Positions 8,487 to 16,481 of a stretch of DNA of 64,000 nucleotides are shown here, in pieces. Location of the stretch: the NCBI RefSeq assembly GCF_037027585.1, contig NZ_JAXCLE010000011.1, positions 62,001-126,000 on the forward strand, in the 5' to 3' direction. The notes beneath the pieces were generated by a model. That model made no database searches. It was not told the origin of the DNA and saw only the letters and a program-made list of their open reading frames with translations. This stretch comes from Solibacillus ferritrahens (GTDB taxonomy: Bacteria > Bacillota > Bacilli > Bacillales_A > Planococcaceae). The translations under genes were made by a program, and so were the position numbers. How positions within the stretch are numbered: position 1 is the first letter of the stretch; each line of letters begins with the position of its first letter.

Positions 8487-8960
8487 GTGAAACGTATTCG
8501 CATATTTTATATTTCGATGTTACTAGTATTGAATGTATTAAGCGGATGCAGTCAAAATGCTGACTCAAAAGCAGATATATTTCAATATAAAAATTCATAT
8601 GTAGGTGACAACAGTGCGGTTGGAAATATTGTAAATCAATTAAACCACAGCAATGAACTAAAACAAATTTCCCTTCATACGAAAGAACAGCCATATGGCA
8701 TTACTTTGGAATATAACGATATAACTGCAAAAAATGCAGATAAAGAAATGAAGAAAACTATTATAGCGAATGCCACATATCTTTTTGCTTTAATCCAAAA
8801 TGTAGATTGGGTTACATTCAAATTTTCGACTAATGAATTCACTGTAACAAAAACAGAAGTTCAACATTGGTACAATAATAATCTGGACGGCTTAGAAAAT
8901 GAAGAAGACTTGAAGAATCTAATAAAAGATTATTTAAATTCTGAGGACTCCGTAAATTAA
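8487..8960 (+). CDS. Small lipoprotein (DUF4825-like)
   Basis: 157 residues from a GTG start at 8487. A signal peptide with lipobox LSGC (Cys21) indicates anchoring on the outer face of the membrane. The mature part contains YKNSYVGDNSAVGNIV, which I associate with DUF4825 proteins of Bacillales, often found on lipoproteins or fused to anti-sigma-like membrane proteins. The function is unknown. It starts 30 bp after the MFS gene, so it may be co-transcribed. A terminator follows at about 9.0 kb. Confidence 0.75.
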   Translation: MKRIRIFYISMLLVLNVLSGCSQNADSKADIFQYKNSYVGDNSAVGNIVNQLNHSNELKQISLHTKEQPYGITLEYNDITAKNADKEMKKTIIANATYLFALIQNVDWVTFKFSTNEFTVTKTEVQHWYNNNLDGLENEEDLKNLIKDYLNSEDSVN

Positions 8961-8998
8961 TTTTTTAGTAAGTAATCAATACTTTAATAGGAAAGTTT

Positions 8999-9042
8999 AA
9001 ATCTGGAGGCAAACTACATATAAGTGTGTCTTCAGATTTTTT
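8999..9042 (+). terminator. Intrinsic terminator
   Basis: AAATCTGGAG (8999-9008) pairs with CTTCAGATTT (9030-9039) with one G-U pair, followed by T residues. It ends the MFS-lipoprotein unit. Confidence 0.7.
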
Positions 9043-9140
9043 CATAGCTTCGTTTTCCTTCAAGCTCCCCCTCCCTACTAATTTACCCAACCCAACATTA
9101 ATGCTACGATACCGTTAATAACGTATTTCGGAGGCTTATT

Positions 9141-9974
9141 ATGGAAGAAAAACTTTACTCAATTGGAGAAGTATCGAAATTGGCAAATATATCAATACAA
9201 ACACTCCGTTACTATGATCAAATCGGTTTATTCAAACCTTCACATGTCGATCCTAAAACAAATTACCGGTACTATAAAGACGCACAACTATACTATTTGG
9301 ACATTATTAAATCACTGAAATATATTGGGGTTTCTTTAGAAGAAATTAAAGCGGCACAAGCATTTACCCCTGCAGAGTTATTATCCTTTTTACAGCAGCA
9401 GGAAAACGTAATTGAAAAACAGATTAATCGTATGTATGAAATTAAGCAATCCTTATATAAAACAAAAAAACAGATGGAGGAGCAGCTTGCGATTGATATG
9501 CTTGATACGGTTTATTTTAAAAATGAAGAAACAAACCGTATTTTATCAATCCATACAAACGAGCTAACACCATACTATATACCGAACACATACTACAGTT
9601 CACTGATCAAAACACTGGAAGTCGAAAATAGTCTGTTGAGTAACCGATACGGATGTATTTATCCTTATCAGCCATATAATAGCTTGGATGAGCTACATTA
9701 TAGTCATATATTTACTCCGCTTATTACAGACCGGTATATTACACACTTAACCGCTGATATGGAAGTTAAAACAATTCATGCAGGTCGTTATGTATGTATT
9801 GCTTTTATTTTCGAACAGGATACGTACCTCGTTCATTACCAAAAGTTATATCACTATATAGAAGAAAACGCATTAAATGTCGTACCCATCGTTTATGAAA
9901 TTTTTATGCCCATTAATTACTCCCCTAATAAAGCAGACGAATTTATTGTGGAATTAAAAATAAAAATTAAGTAA
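9141..9974 (+). CDS. MerR-family regulator with effector domain (BmrR-like)
   Basis: 277 residues. The N-terminal winged helix (YSIGEVSKLANISIQTLRYYDQIGLF) is the MerR DNA-binding domain, followed by a long dimerisation helix (about 75-120) and a C-terminal GyrI/BmrR-like ligand-binding domain (about 130-277). MerR proteins bind between -35 and -10 elements that are too far apart and untwist them when a ligand is bound. The next gene is a multidrug-type MFS pump whose promoter has exactly such a 19-bp spacer, so this is very likely its activator. GGAGG precedes the ATG. Confidence 0.9.
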   Translation: MEEKLYSIGEVSKLANISIQTLRYYDQIGLFKPSHVDPKTNYRYYKDAQLYYLDIIKSLKYIGVSLEEIKAAQAFTPAELLSFLQQQENVIEKQINRMYEIKQSLYKTKKQMEEQLAIDMLDTVYFKNEETNRILSIHTNELTPYYIPNTYYSSLIKTLEVENSLLSNRYGCIYPYQPYNSLDELHYSHIFTPLITDRYITHLTADMEVKTIHAGRYVCIAFIFEQDTYLVHYQKLYHYIEENALNVVPIVYEIFMPINYSPNKADEFIVELKIKIK

Positions 9975-10006
9975 TTATTTTTTCACAATAATTTAAATCC
10001 GTTTTA

Positions 10007-10037
10007 TTGACTCTATAGTTACTATAGGGTTTATGTT
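10007..10037 (+). promoter_or_regulatory. MerR-type promoter with 19-bp spacer and dyad operator
   Basis: TTGACT (10007-10012) and TATGTT (10032-10037) are separated by 19 bp. A dyad fills the spacer: ACTCTATAG, TTA, CTATAGGGT (10010-10030), with one mismatched pair. This is the classic layout of a BmrR/MerR-activated promoter, and the MFS pump starts 55 bp downstream. Confidence 0.85.
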
Positions 10038-10092
10038 AGATAGTGCGGATTATATTACTAGAGTCATTTCAACTAAATAAGGAGCAACAACT

Positions 10093-11256
10093 ATGAGAGA
10101 ATATAAAGTAACGTTAGGGCTACTGTTATTAAACTTATTCATCGCTTTTTTAGGAATCGGTTTAGTTATTCCAGTACTCCCAACATTAATGAATGAACTG
10201 CAAATAAGCGGAACCGTTGTCGGATATTTAACTGCAGCGTTTGCTATTGCACAACTTATTGTTTCACCCCTCGCTGGTAAAGCGGTTGATAAATATGGAC
10301 GTAAAATTATGATTGTCCTTGGATTGTTTATTTTCGGTATTTCGGAATTTTTATTCGGGTTAGGGAAAACAATCGAAGTATTATTTATTTCCCGTGTATT
10401 AGGCGGGATTAGTGCCGCATTTATTATGCCTGCTGTTACAGCCTTTATCGCTGATATTACTACAATGGAAACACGTCCGAAAGCACTTGGATATATGAGT
10501 GCAGCGATTAGCACAGGGTTTATTATTGGTCCTGGCATCGGCGGATTTTTAGCAGATTTCGGTACTCGTGTGCCCTTCTACTTTGCGGGAGCGCTCGGTA
10601 CAACTGCTGCCATTCTATCGATTATTTTACTGCGCGAACCAGAGCGCAATGAAGCAAACACTGAAAATGCACCGAATCAAACATCTGGATTTAAACGTAT
10701 TTTGGAGCCAATGTACTTAATTGCCTTTATATTAATTTTTGTCGCATCATTTGGACTTGCGGCATTTGAATCGTTCTTCAGCCTATTCGTTGATCATAAA
10801 TTTGGTTTTACCCCTACAGATATCGCCGTCATCATTACAGGTGGCGCAATTGTTGGAGCTGTGGCACAAGTCGCATTGTTCGACCGTTTAGCACAAAAAT
10901 GGGGCGAAATTAAACTGATTCGCTATAGCTTAATATTATCGGGAATTTTAGTGTTTTTAATGACCGTTGTCAGCTCGTATTTTGCGATTTTACTCGTTAC
11001 TTGTATCGTATTTGTCGGATTTGATTTATTCCGCCCTGCGGTAACAAGCTATTTATCAAAAATTGCGGGCAACGAGCAAGGTTTCGTTGGCGGAATGAAC
11101 TCTATGTTTACGAGTTTAGCGAATATTTTCGGTCCTATTTTAGGCGGCATGCTATTTGATATTGATGTTAACTACCCATATTACTTTGCAACTGTTGTCA
11201 TCTTCTTTGGTATTCTGTTAACATTAATATGGAAGAAACCTGCATCGTATATGTAG
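10093..11256 (+). CDS. Multidrug efflux MFS transporter (Bmr/Blt/NorA type)
   Basis: 387 residues with 12 predicted helices. The motif GKAVDKYGRKIMI (motif A, loop 2-3) and the helix 5 segment ISTGFIIGPGIGGFLADFG (motif C, antiporter signature) identify a drug:proton antiporter close to Bmr, Blt and NorA. ATG 10093 follows AAGGAGC. Expression is probably switched on by the upstream MerR regulator through the 19-bp-spacer promoter. The drug profile is not predictable. Confidence 0.9.
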   Translation: MREYKVTLGLLLLNLFIAFLGIGLVIPVLPTLMNELQISGTVVGYLTAAFAIAQLIVSPLAGKAVDKYGRKIMIVLGLFIFGISEFLFGLGKTIEVLFISRVLGGISAAFIMPAVTAFIADITTMETRPKALGYMSAAISTGFIIGPGIGGFLADFGTRVPFYFAGALGTTAAILSIILLREPERNEANTENAPNQTSGFKRILEPMYLIAFILIFVASFGLAAFESFFSLFVDHKFGFTPTDIAVIITGGAIVGAVAQVALFDRLAQKWGEIKLIRYSLILSGILVFLMTVVSSYFAILLVTCIVFVGFDLFRPAVTSYLSKIAGNEQGFVGGMNSMFTSLANIFGPILGGMLFDIDVNYPYYFATVVIFFGILLTLIWKKPASYM

Positions 11257-11322
11257 ATTTTTCGTCTTATGTAATTGATTTCTCTGTTTAAAAAGTAAAA
11301 TTTGCTTAAGGAGGATTTCATC

Positions 11323-12519
11323 ATGACAACAAAATCAGAACAACTTATTTCAACTACAGAAAAATTCGGGGCGCATAATTACCATCCGCTGCCTATCGTT
11401 ATCGAAAAAGCAGAAGGTGCATGGGTAACAGACCCTGAAGGAAACCGCTACCTAGATATGCTTTCGGCGTATTCAGCCTTAAACCAAGGACATCGTCACC
11501 CTAAAATTATTCAAGCGTTAAAGGATCAGGCAGATGCGGTAACATTAACTTCCCGTGCATTCCATAGCGCGACTTTAGGAGAATGGTACGAGAAAATGTG
11601 CCAACTTACGGGAAAAAATATGGTGCTCCCGATGAACACTGGGGCTGAGGCCGTTGAAACAGCGATTAAAATGGCTCGTCGCTGGGGTTATGAAGTAAAA
11701 GATATCCCTGTAAATCAGGCCAAAATTATTGGCTGTAACGGCAATTTCCACGGCCGTACGATGGGTGCTGTATCGTTATCCTCAGAGGAAGAGTATAAAC
11801 GCGGCTTCGGTCCTATGCTGGAAGGCTTTACTTTAGTTCCATACGGTGATATTGAAGCTTTAAGAGCTACCATTACTCCCGATACAGTAGCATTTATTAT
11901 AGAGCCGATTCAGGGTGAAGCAGGTATCATCATCCCGACGGAAGGCTTTTTAAAAGCTGCCTATGAATTATGTAAAGCAAATAATGTTCTGTTTATAGCA
12001 GATGAAATTCAAACTGGTTTATCACGTACGGGAAAACTTTTTGCTTGTGAATGGGAAGACGTTATTCCAGATGTATATATTTTAGGTAAAGCCCTAGGCG
12101 GTGGTGTTTATCCAATTTCTGCAGTTGTTGCGAATGATGATATTCTTGGCGTATTCAATCCTGGCTCGCACGGCTCAACATTCGGTGGAAATCCATTAGC
12201 ATGTGCAGTTTCCATAGCTGCAATCGATGTTCTGTTGGATGAAAAATTGACGGAGCGTTCACTGGAGCTTGGCAATTACTTTAAAGAGCAACTACAGGCA
12301 ATTGACAATGCGGTGATAAGGGAAGTACGGGGGCGCGGTCTCTTCATTGGTGTGGAGCTTCATGAATCGGCTCGTCCATATTGCGAAATGCTTGCAGAAC
12401 GAAAAGTGCTGTGCAAAGAAACACATGACACAGTGATCCGTTTCGCCCCACCTTTAATCATTTCAAAAGAAGATTTAGACTGGGCCATCGAGCAAATTAA
12501 AGCTGTATTCAGTGAATAA
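11323..12519 (+). CDS. rocD: Ornithine aminotransferase
   Basis: 398 residues, the normal family length. It converts L-ornithine and 2-oxoglutarate to glutamate-5-semialdehyde and glutamate in arginine/ornithine use and proline synthesis. Class III aminotransferase hallmarks are visible: FHGRTMGAVSLS, the PLP-interacting IADEIQTG, and the Schiff-base Lys in ILGKALGGG. The start is ATG 11323 after AAGGAGG (MTTKSEQLISTTEKFGAHNY), not the upstream in-frame 11302. It stands alone; no other roc genes are nearby. Confidence 0.95.
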   Translation: MTTKSEQLISTTEKFGAHNYHPLPIVIEKAEGAWVTDPEGNRYLDMLSAYSALNQGHRHPKIIQALKDQADAVTLTSRAFHSATLGEWYEKMCQLTGKNMVLPMNTGAEAVETAIKMARRWGYEVKDIPVNQAKIIGCNGNFHGRTMGAVSLSSEEEYKRGFGPMLEGFTLVPYGDIEALRATITPDTVAFIIEPIQGEAGIIIPTEGFLKAAYELCKANNVLFIADEIQTGLSRTGKLFACEWEDVIPDVYILGKALGGGVYPISAVVANDDILGVFNPGSHGSTFGGNPLACAVSIAAIDVLLDEKLTERSLELGNYFKEQLQAIDNAVIREVRGRGLFIGVELHESARPYCEMLAERKVLCKETHDTVIRFAPPLIISKEDLDWAIEQIKAVFSE

Positions 12520-12530
12520 ATAGGTTTTAA

Positions 12531-12560
12531 GGGCACTGTGAATGCATAGTGCCCCATTTT
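12531..12560 (+). terminator. Probable terminator of rocD
   Basis: GGGCACT (12531-12537) pairs with AGTGCCC (12548-12554), followed after two bases by T residues. The stem is short, so termination may be partial. Confidence 0.6.
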
Positions 12561-12586
12561 TATTTTTTTCTAAGGAGCGATTTATA

Positions 12587-13144
12587 ATGAAATCACTTTA
12601 TATTACCGGGTACCGTCCACATGAGCTTGGCATTTTTAACGACAAGCATCAAGGTGTCCCTATTATTAAAGCTGCATTGGAAAACCAATTACGAACACTT
12701 ATAGAGGATGGACTGGAATGGGTTGTAATCAGCGGACAGCCAGGTGTTGAAACATGGGCGGCCGAGGTTGTACTGGAACTAAAAAAAGAATATGCCACAC
12801 TCAAATACTCAATTATAACCCCTTTTTTAGAGCAAGAGAAAAACTGGAATGAGCATAAACAAGCAGCCTATATGCAAATGGTAAATAATGCTGATTTTGT
12901 GACTAGCGTGACGAAGCGTCCATATGAAGCACCTTGGCAGTTTATCGAAAAGGATAAATTCATCATTGATAATACCGATGCGACATTGCTCGTTTATGAT
13001 GAAGAAAACGAAGGCTCCCCTAAATATGTGCTCCGACTCATTCAAAAGTATAAAGAACAGCATGATGAATATGAATTGTTCATGATCAATGCCTACGATT
13101 TGCAGATGGTGGCCGAGGAAATGCAGCAAGGTGATGATTGGTAA
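12587..13144 (+). CDS. ypsA: YpsA-like SLOG-superfamily protein (DUF1273)
   Basis: 185 residues. The N-terminus SLYITGYRPHELGIF and the central ISGQPGVETWAAEV are the conserved glycine-rich nucleotide-fold motifs of the DUF1273/YpsA family, related to DprA/SLOG folds that bind nucleotides. In Bacillus, YpsA has been linked to oxidative stress and cell division. The ATG at 12587 follows AAGGAG; the longer frame from 12542 would start inside the rocD terminator. The biochemical activity is not established. Confidence 0.88.
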   Translation: MKSLYITGYRPHELGIFNDKHQGVPIIKAALENQLRTLIEDGLEWVVISGQPGVETWAAEVVLELKKEYATLKYSIITPFLEQEKNWNEHKQAAYMQMVNNADFVTSVTKRPYEAPWQFIEKDKFIIDNTDATLLVYDEENEGSPKYVLRLIQKYKEQHDEYELFMINAYDLQMVAEEMQQGDDW

Positions 13145-13254
13145 AGATTCTATTAATTTTCTAAATTGATTAAAGATTCAGATTATAAAACTCTCTTTTG
13201 CGGTATAATATATTAAAGGAACTTTTATATCGAATTTCAAGGAGGCGCAACATT

Positions 13255-13566
13255 ATGAATCAATTATCAATGATTAACGAAACAACACCAGTAAATATCC
13301 CACACCATACATATAAGCGTGAATGTCGTTATATGAGAGGTATAAATATCCCCCTTGGAGATATAGAAAAGATATTAAGTAAATTAGATTACGATGCACA
13401 TATTTATTTCGAATTCCATAATCTCGCCAAAGAAATTAAGCAAGGTACTTTATTAAATGGCTATGCCGGACTCGCAAGTGCTATTTCAGACTATTATAAG
13501 CGCGAAAGAAATACGGAAATTCCAGAGTTAACGAACGGACAAGATTTTTATGTAAAAATTGTTTAA
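13255..13566 (+). CDS. Hypothetical protein (103 aa)
   Basis: ATG 13255 follows a strong AAGGAGG, and a TATAAT (13204-13209) lies about 45 bp upstream, so it is likely a real single gene. The protein (MNQLSMINETTPVNIPHHTY...) is soluble, without membrane helices or recognisable motifs; its C-terminal half looks helical. I do not recognise the family. A strong terminator follows 40 bp after the stop. Confidence 0.65.
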   Translation: MNQLSMINETTPVNIPHHTYKRECRYMRGINIPLGDIEKILSKLDYDAHIYFEFHNLAKEIKQGTLLNGYAGLASAISDYYKRERNTEIPELTNGQDFYVKIV

Positions 13567-13607
13567 CTACTATAAGGGGCTGACTCCTAAATGTATAACA
13601 CACATAG

Positions 13608-13656
13608 CAACGTCTAAAGTATCGAGCCTAATTGATGCTTTAGACGTTGTTTTACA
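13608..13656 (+). terminator. Strong intrinsic terminator
   Basis: A 16-bp stem (13608-13623 with 13634-13649, core CAACGTCTAAAG) with one wobble pair is followed by TTTTA. It isolates the following Fur-box promoter from upstream transcription. Confidence 0.9.
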
Positions 13657-13702
13657 TTTATCCGAATTAAATAATTTTTCTAAAAATTAATGAAACAATC
13701 TA

Positions 13703-13735
13703 TTGACAATCTAATTGATAAAGATTATCATTATC
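13703..13735 (+). promoter_or_regulatory. Fur-box promoter upstream of fumC
   Basis: TTGACA (13703-13708) and TATCAT (13726-13731) are separated by 17 bp. A near-consensus Fur box, GATAAAGATTATCATTATC (13717-13735), covers the spacer and the -10; it differs from the 19-bp consensus GATAATGATTATCATTATC at one position. Bound Fur-Fe would block RNA polymerase, so the promoter should be active only when iron is scarce. Confidence 0.85.
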
Positions 13736-13737
13736 AT

Positions 13738-13892
13738 TGTAAGGCAGACAAGTTAGTTAAAGCATATTTTCGATACTGTTCCCCCCAGTTCAGATTCGAA
13801 ACTCATTAATCACTTTACTCATATTTTGAAAGGATCTTTATCTTTTCTCCTGAAAAAATGGCAAATCCCCTCACACGATTTGCCATTTTTTC
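13738..13892 (+). ncRNA. Candidate Fur-regulated small RNA (FsrA-like) or fumC attenuator leader
   Basis: From the predicted start near 13738 the transcript meets a perfect 15-bp terminator stem (13853-13867 with 13877-13891, ending in six U) after about 155 nt, before fumC. No ORF with a ribosome binding site lies inside. It has C-rich unpaired stretches: CCCCCC (13781-13786), UCUCCU (13846-13851) and CCCCUC (13867-13872) at the terminator loop. Iron-sparing sRNAs such as Bacillus FsrA use such C-rich segments to pair with ribosome binding sites. Because fumC has no obvious promoter of its own after this terminator, the same RNA could also be an attenuated fumC leader. Confidence 0.65.
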
Positions 13893-13933
13893 ATCTAAAT
13901 TTGGGTATACATATATTAAAGGAGATGATTTAA

Positions 13934-15325
13934 TTGGAATTCCGTATTGAAAAAGACACTTTAGGTGAAATTCGTGTACCGGCAGATAAAATTTGGGGTG
14001 CGCAAACACAACGCAGTAAAGAAAATTTCCAAATTGGTACCGAAAGAATGCCCATTGAAGTTATCCGCGCGATGACAATTTTAAAAAAGGCAGCGGCACT
14101 CGCAAATAATAAATTAGGCAAGCTGTCTGATGTAAAAACAAAGGCTATTGTCGAAGCTGCAGACGAAATTCTGACAGGCAAATGGGATGATCACTTCCCT
14201 CTTGTTGTTTGGCAAACAGGCAGCGGAACACAGACAAACATGAATGTAAACGAAACAATCGCCTATTTAGCAAATAAAAAATTAGCTACCAGTGGTTCTG
14301 AAGAAAAAATCCATCCAAATGATGACGTGAATAAGTCACAAAGTTCAAATGATACTTTCCCTACTGCACTACATATTGCAGCAGTCGAAATTGTGGAAGG
14401 CTACTTAATGCCGCGCTTAAAATTACTACAGGCAACATTAAAAGAAAAAGCAATCGCATTCAACGATATTATTAAAATCGGCCGTACCCACTTACAGGAT
14501 GCAACACCATTAACGCTCGGTCAGGAAATCGGCGGCTGGCACCATATGCTTTTAAAATGTGAAAAAATGATTATGGTAAACACACAATTCATGAAGGAAC
14601 TGGCAATTGGGGGTACTGCAGTTGGTACCGGTATTAATGCTCATCCAGAATTCGGTGCACATACAGCAGCTGAAATCAGCAAGTTAACAGGCATTCATTT
14701 TACAACTGCTGAAAACAAATTCCATGCACTGACAAGTCATGATGAAATCGTTACAGCTCACGGTGCGCTAAAAGCATTGGCTGCAGATTTAATGAAAATC
14801 GCCAATGATGTTCGCTGGCTGGCAAGTGGTCCACGCTCTGGTATCGGTGAAATTACCATTCCGGAAAACGAACCGGGTTCATCCATTATGCCAGGTAAAG
14901 TAAACCCAACTCAAAGTGAAGCGATGACAATGGTCGTGACGCAAGTTGTAGGTAATGATGCAACAATTGCCTTTGCAGCATCACAAGGTAATTTCGAGCT
15001 GAATGTATTTAAACCCGTTATCATTTATAACTTCCTGCAATCAGCACGCTTATTGGCAGATTCGATGAAATCATTCAATGACAACTGTGCAATTGGCATT
15101 GAGCCGAATATGGAAGTATTGGAAGCGAACTTGAAAAATTCGTTAATGCTTGTCACGGCATTAAATCCGTATATTGGCTATGAAAATGCAGCCAAAATTG
15201 CTAAAACAGCTCATAAAGAAGGCTCAACATTAAAGGAAGCAGCGATTGCAACTGGTCTTTTAACTGAAGAAGAATTTGACCGTTATGTCGATCCAAAAAC
15301 GATGATTTACCCAAATGCTGAATAA
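13934..15325 (+). CDS. fumC: Class II fumarate hydratase
   Basis: 463 residues, the usual length. It interconverts fumarate and malate in the TCA cycle without an iron-sulfur cluster. The signature GSSIMPGKVNP (about residue 315) with the catalytic Ser loop, plus TGSGTQTNMNVNE and the THLQDA segment, match the fumarase/aspartase superfamily; fumarase C is much closer than aspartase or argininosuccinate lyase. The start is TTG 13934 after AAAGGAGATGA. Placement behind a Fur-box promoter and terminator suggests expression linked to iron status, which suits an iron-free fumarase. Confidence 0.95.
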   Translation: MEFRIEKDTLGEIRVPADKIWGAQTQRSKENFQIGTERMPIEVIRAMTILKKAAALANNKLGKLSDVKTKAIVEAADEILTGKWDDHFPLVVWQTGSGTQTNMNVNETIAYLANKKLATSGSEEKIHPNDDVNKSQSSNDTFPTALHIAAVEIVEGYLMPRLKLLQATLKEKAIAFNDIIKIGRTHLQDATPLTLGQEIGGWHHMLLKCEKMIMVNTQFMKELAIGGTAVGTGINAHPEFGAHTAAEISKLTGIHFTTAENKFHALTSHDEIVTAHGALKALAADLMKIANDVRWLASGPRSGIGEITIPENEPGSSIMPGKVNPTQSEAMTMVVTQVVGNDATIAFAASQGNFELNVFKPVIIYNFLQSARLLADSMKSFNDNCAIGIEPNMEVLEANLKNSLMLVTALNPYIGYENAAKIAKTAHKEGSTLKEAAIATGLLTEEEFDRYVDPKTMIYPNAE

Positions 15326-15340
15326 TTTTTAACTATCCTA

Positions 15341-15410
15341 CACAACCTTCCAACAAGTTTAGTCAATTACTTTCATCAGGTAATAAACTAATGTTGAGGA
15401 GGTTGTTTTT
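15341..15410 (+). terminator. fumC terminator hairpin that includes the next ribosome binding site
   Basis: A long imperfect stem forms between about 15341-15362 and 15389-15407 and is followed by T residues. The right arm contains the GAGGAGG that serves the next small ORF, so the hairpin could both end fumC transcription and mask that ribosome binding site in read-through mRNA. Confidence 0.55.
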
Positions 15411-15412
15411 TA

Positions 15413-15637
15413 TTGAAAAAAATCGAATTTATAAAGGATGGTTATGAAATCGTCGTAAATATTCTCAGGAATATACAGAACGAAAACACTAAATATGTTG
15501 AAGCAGATGCCTATTATAAAGACTTTGGCAAATACCGCATATTAGTTTTAGCAGATTCTGTGGATAAAGCGGTAGAACTAGCAACACATGAGCTACTGAC
15601 GAATCACCCATTTGAGAAAATTATAATAGATTATTAA
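15413..15637 (+). CDS. Small hypothetical protein (74 aa)
   Basis: A TTG start at 15413 sits 9 nt after TTGAGGAGG. The protein (MKKIEFIKDGYEIVVNIL...) is charged, probably a small alpha/beta fold, without membrane helices. I do not recognise it. It follows fumC by 88 bp and may be expressed only by read-through. A bidirectional terminator separates it from the pilus operon. Confidence 0.6.
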   Translation: MKKIEFIKDGYEIVVNILRNIQNENTKYVEADAYYKDFGKYRILVLADSVDKAVELATHELLTNHPFEKIIIDY

Positions 15638-15647
15638 GTCATATTTA

Positions 15648-15688
15648 AAGGGATGCTCTAAAAATCGTATTAGAGCACCCCTTCTTTT
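15648..15688. terminator. Bidirectional terminator at the end of the pilus operon
   Basis: A 14-bp stem (15648-15661 with 15670-15683, core TGCTCTAA) with one mismatch is flanked by A and T runs. It lies between the convergent 74-aa ORF and the prepilin peptidase gene. Confidence 0.85.
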
Positions 15689-15692
15689 TAAT

Positions 15693-16448
15693 TTATAAAA
15701 GCAAATTTAAATACAAATCGATGATTTGCTCTCCGTAAAAGTACACGACAATCGAAGCAATTGCAATGGATGGTCCAAATGGAACCGGAGTTTTGCGCCC
15801 CTTACGTCGGACTTTTAAAATAACGATTCCAACAATCGTCCCAATAATAGACGCTAAAAATAATGTTAACAACGTATTGTAAGTTCCCAATACAAGACCG
15901 ATTAATAAAAATAGCTTTATATCTCCGCCACCCATCCCGCCTTTTGAAATGATGGCAATTAATAATAACAGCGAAAACCCTAGCACTGCCCCAACAATAC
16001 TATCCCACCAAGGCTCCAGTGGGGAAAGAATCCTTCCGACAATTAATAACGGCAGGAAAAATAGTAAAATTTTATCCGGAATGAGCATGTATGCAATATC
16101 CGAAACATTGATAATAACCAATAGAGAAATAAATAGGAGCGCTACTGCAAGTTCCCATGTAATACCAAGCTGCCATGTTGCAAATGCGAATAAAAGGCCT
16201 GTTACTAGCTCAGTAAATGCATAGATTGGAGATACTTTTACCCCGCATGTCCGACATTTCCCTCGTAAAAATACATAGGAAAAAACAGGTATGAGTTCAA
16301 AAGCGTGTAAACGGCGATTACAATTTACACAATGGGAAGGTGGTGTAACGATTGATTCCTTTTTCGGAATACGTAAACCTACTACGTTGTAAAAAGAACC
16401 GAAAACAAGTCCTAAAATCCCCGCAAAAATTGTATACATTATGTCCAT
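15693..16448 (-). CDS. pilD: Type IV prepilin peptidase / N-methyltransferase
   Basis: 251 residues, polytopic. It cleaves the leader peptide of prepilins after Gly and methylates the new N-terminus. The N-terminal cytoplasmic loop has two CxxC pairs (Cys40/43 and Cys65/68), a zinc-binding feature of the bifunctional enzymes. The catalytic aspartates are Asp117 in NVSD and Asp176 in GGGDIK. It is the last gene of the pilus operon, so the locus carries its own processing enzyme for the prepilins at 18.9 and 25-26 kb. Confidence 0.93.
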   Translation of the reverse strand: MDIMYTIFAGILGLVFGSFYNVVGLRIPKKESIVTPPSHCVNCNRRLHAFELIPVFSYVFLRGKCRTCGVKVSPIYAFTELVTGLLFAFATWQLGITWELAVALLFISLLVIINVSDIAYMLIPDKILLFFLPLLIVGRILSPLEPWWDSIVGAVLGFSLLLLIAIISKGGMGGGDIKLFLLIGLVLGTYNTLLTLFLASIIGTIVGIVILKVRRKGRKTPVPFGPSIAIASIVVYFYGEQIIDLYLNLLL

Positions 16449-16481
16449 GTTGAACGCTCCTTACTATTACCTGCTTAATTA

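Noticed and set aside
8389..8694. Minus-strand ORF of 101 residues
   Set aside because: It overlaps the well-supported lipoprotein gene start and MFS gene end, with no ribosome binding site.
13859..13935. Small ORF starting ATG-GCA inside the fumC leader
   Set aside because: The ATG lies in the terminator stem and has no ribosome binding site; the frame runs open into fumC in another register.
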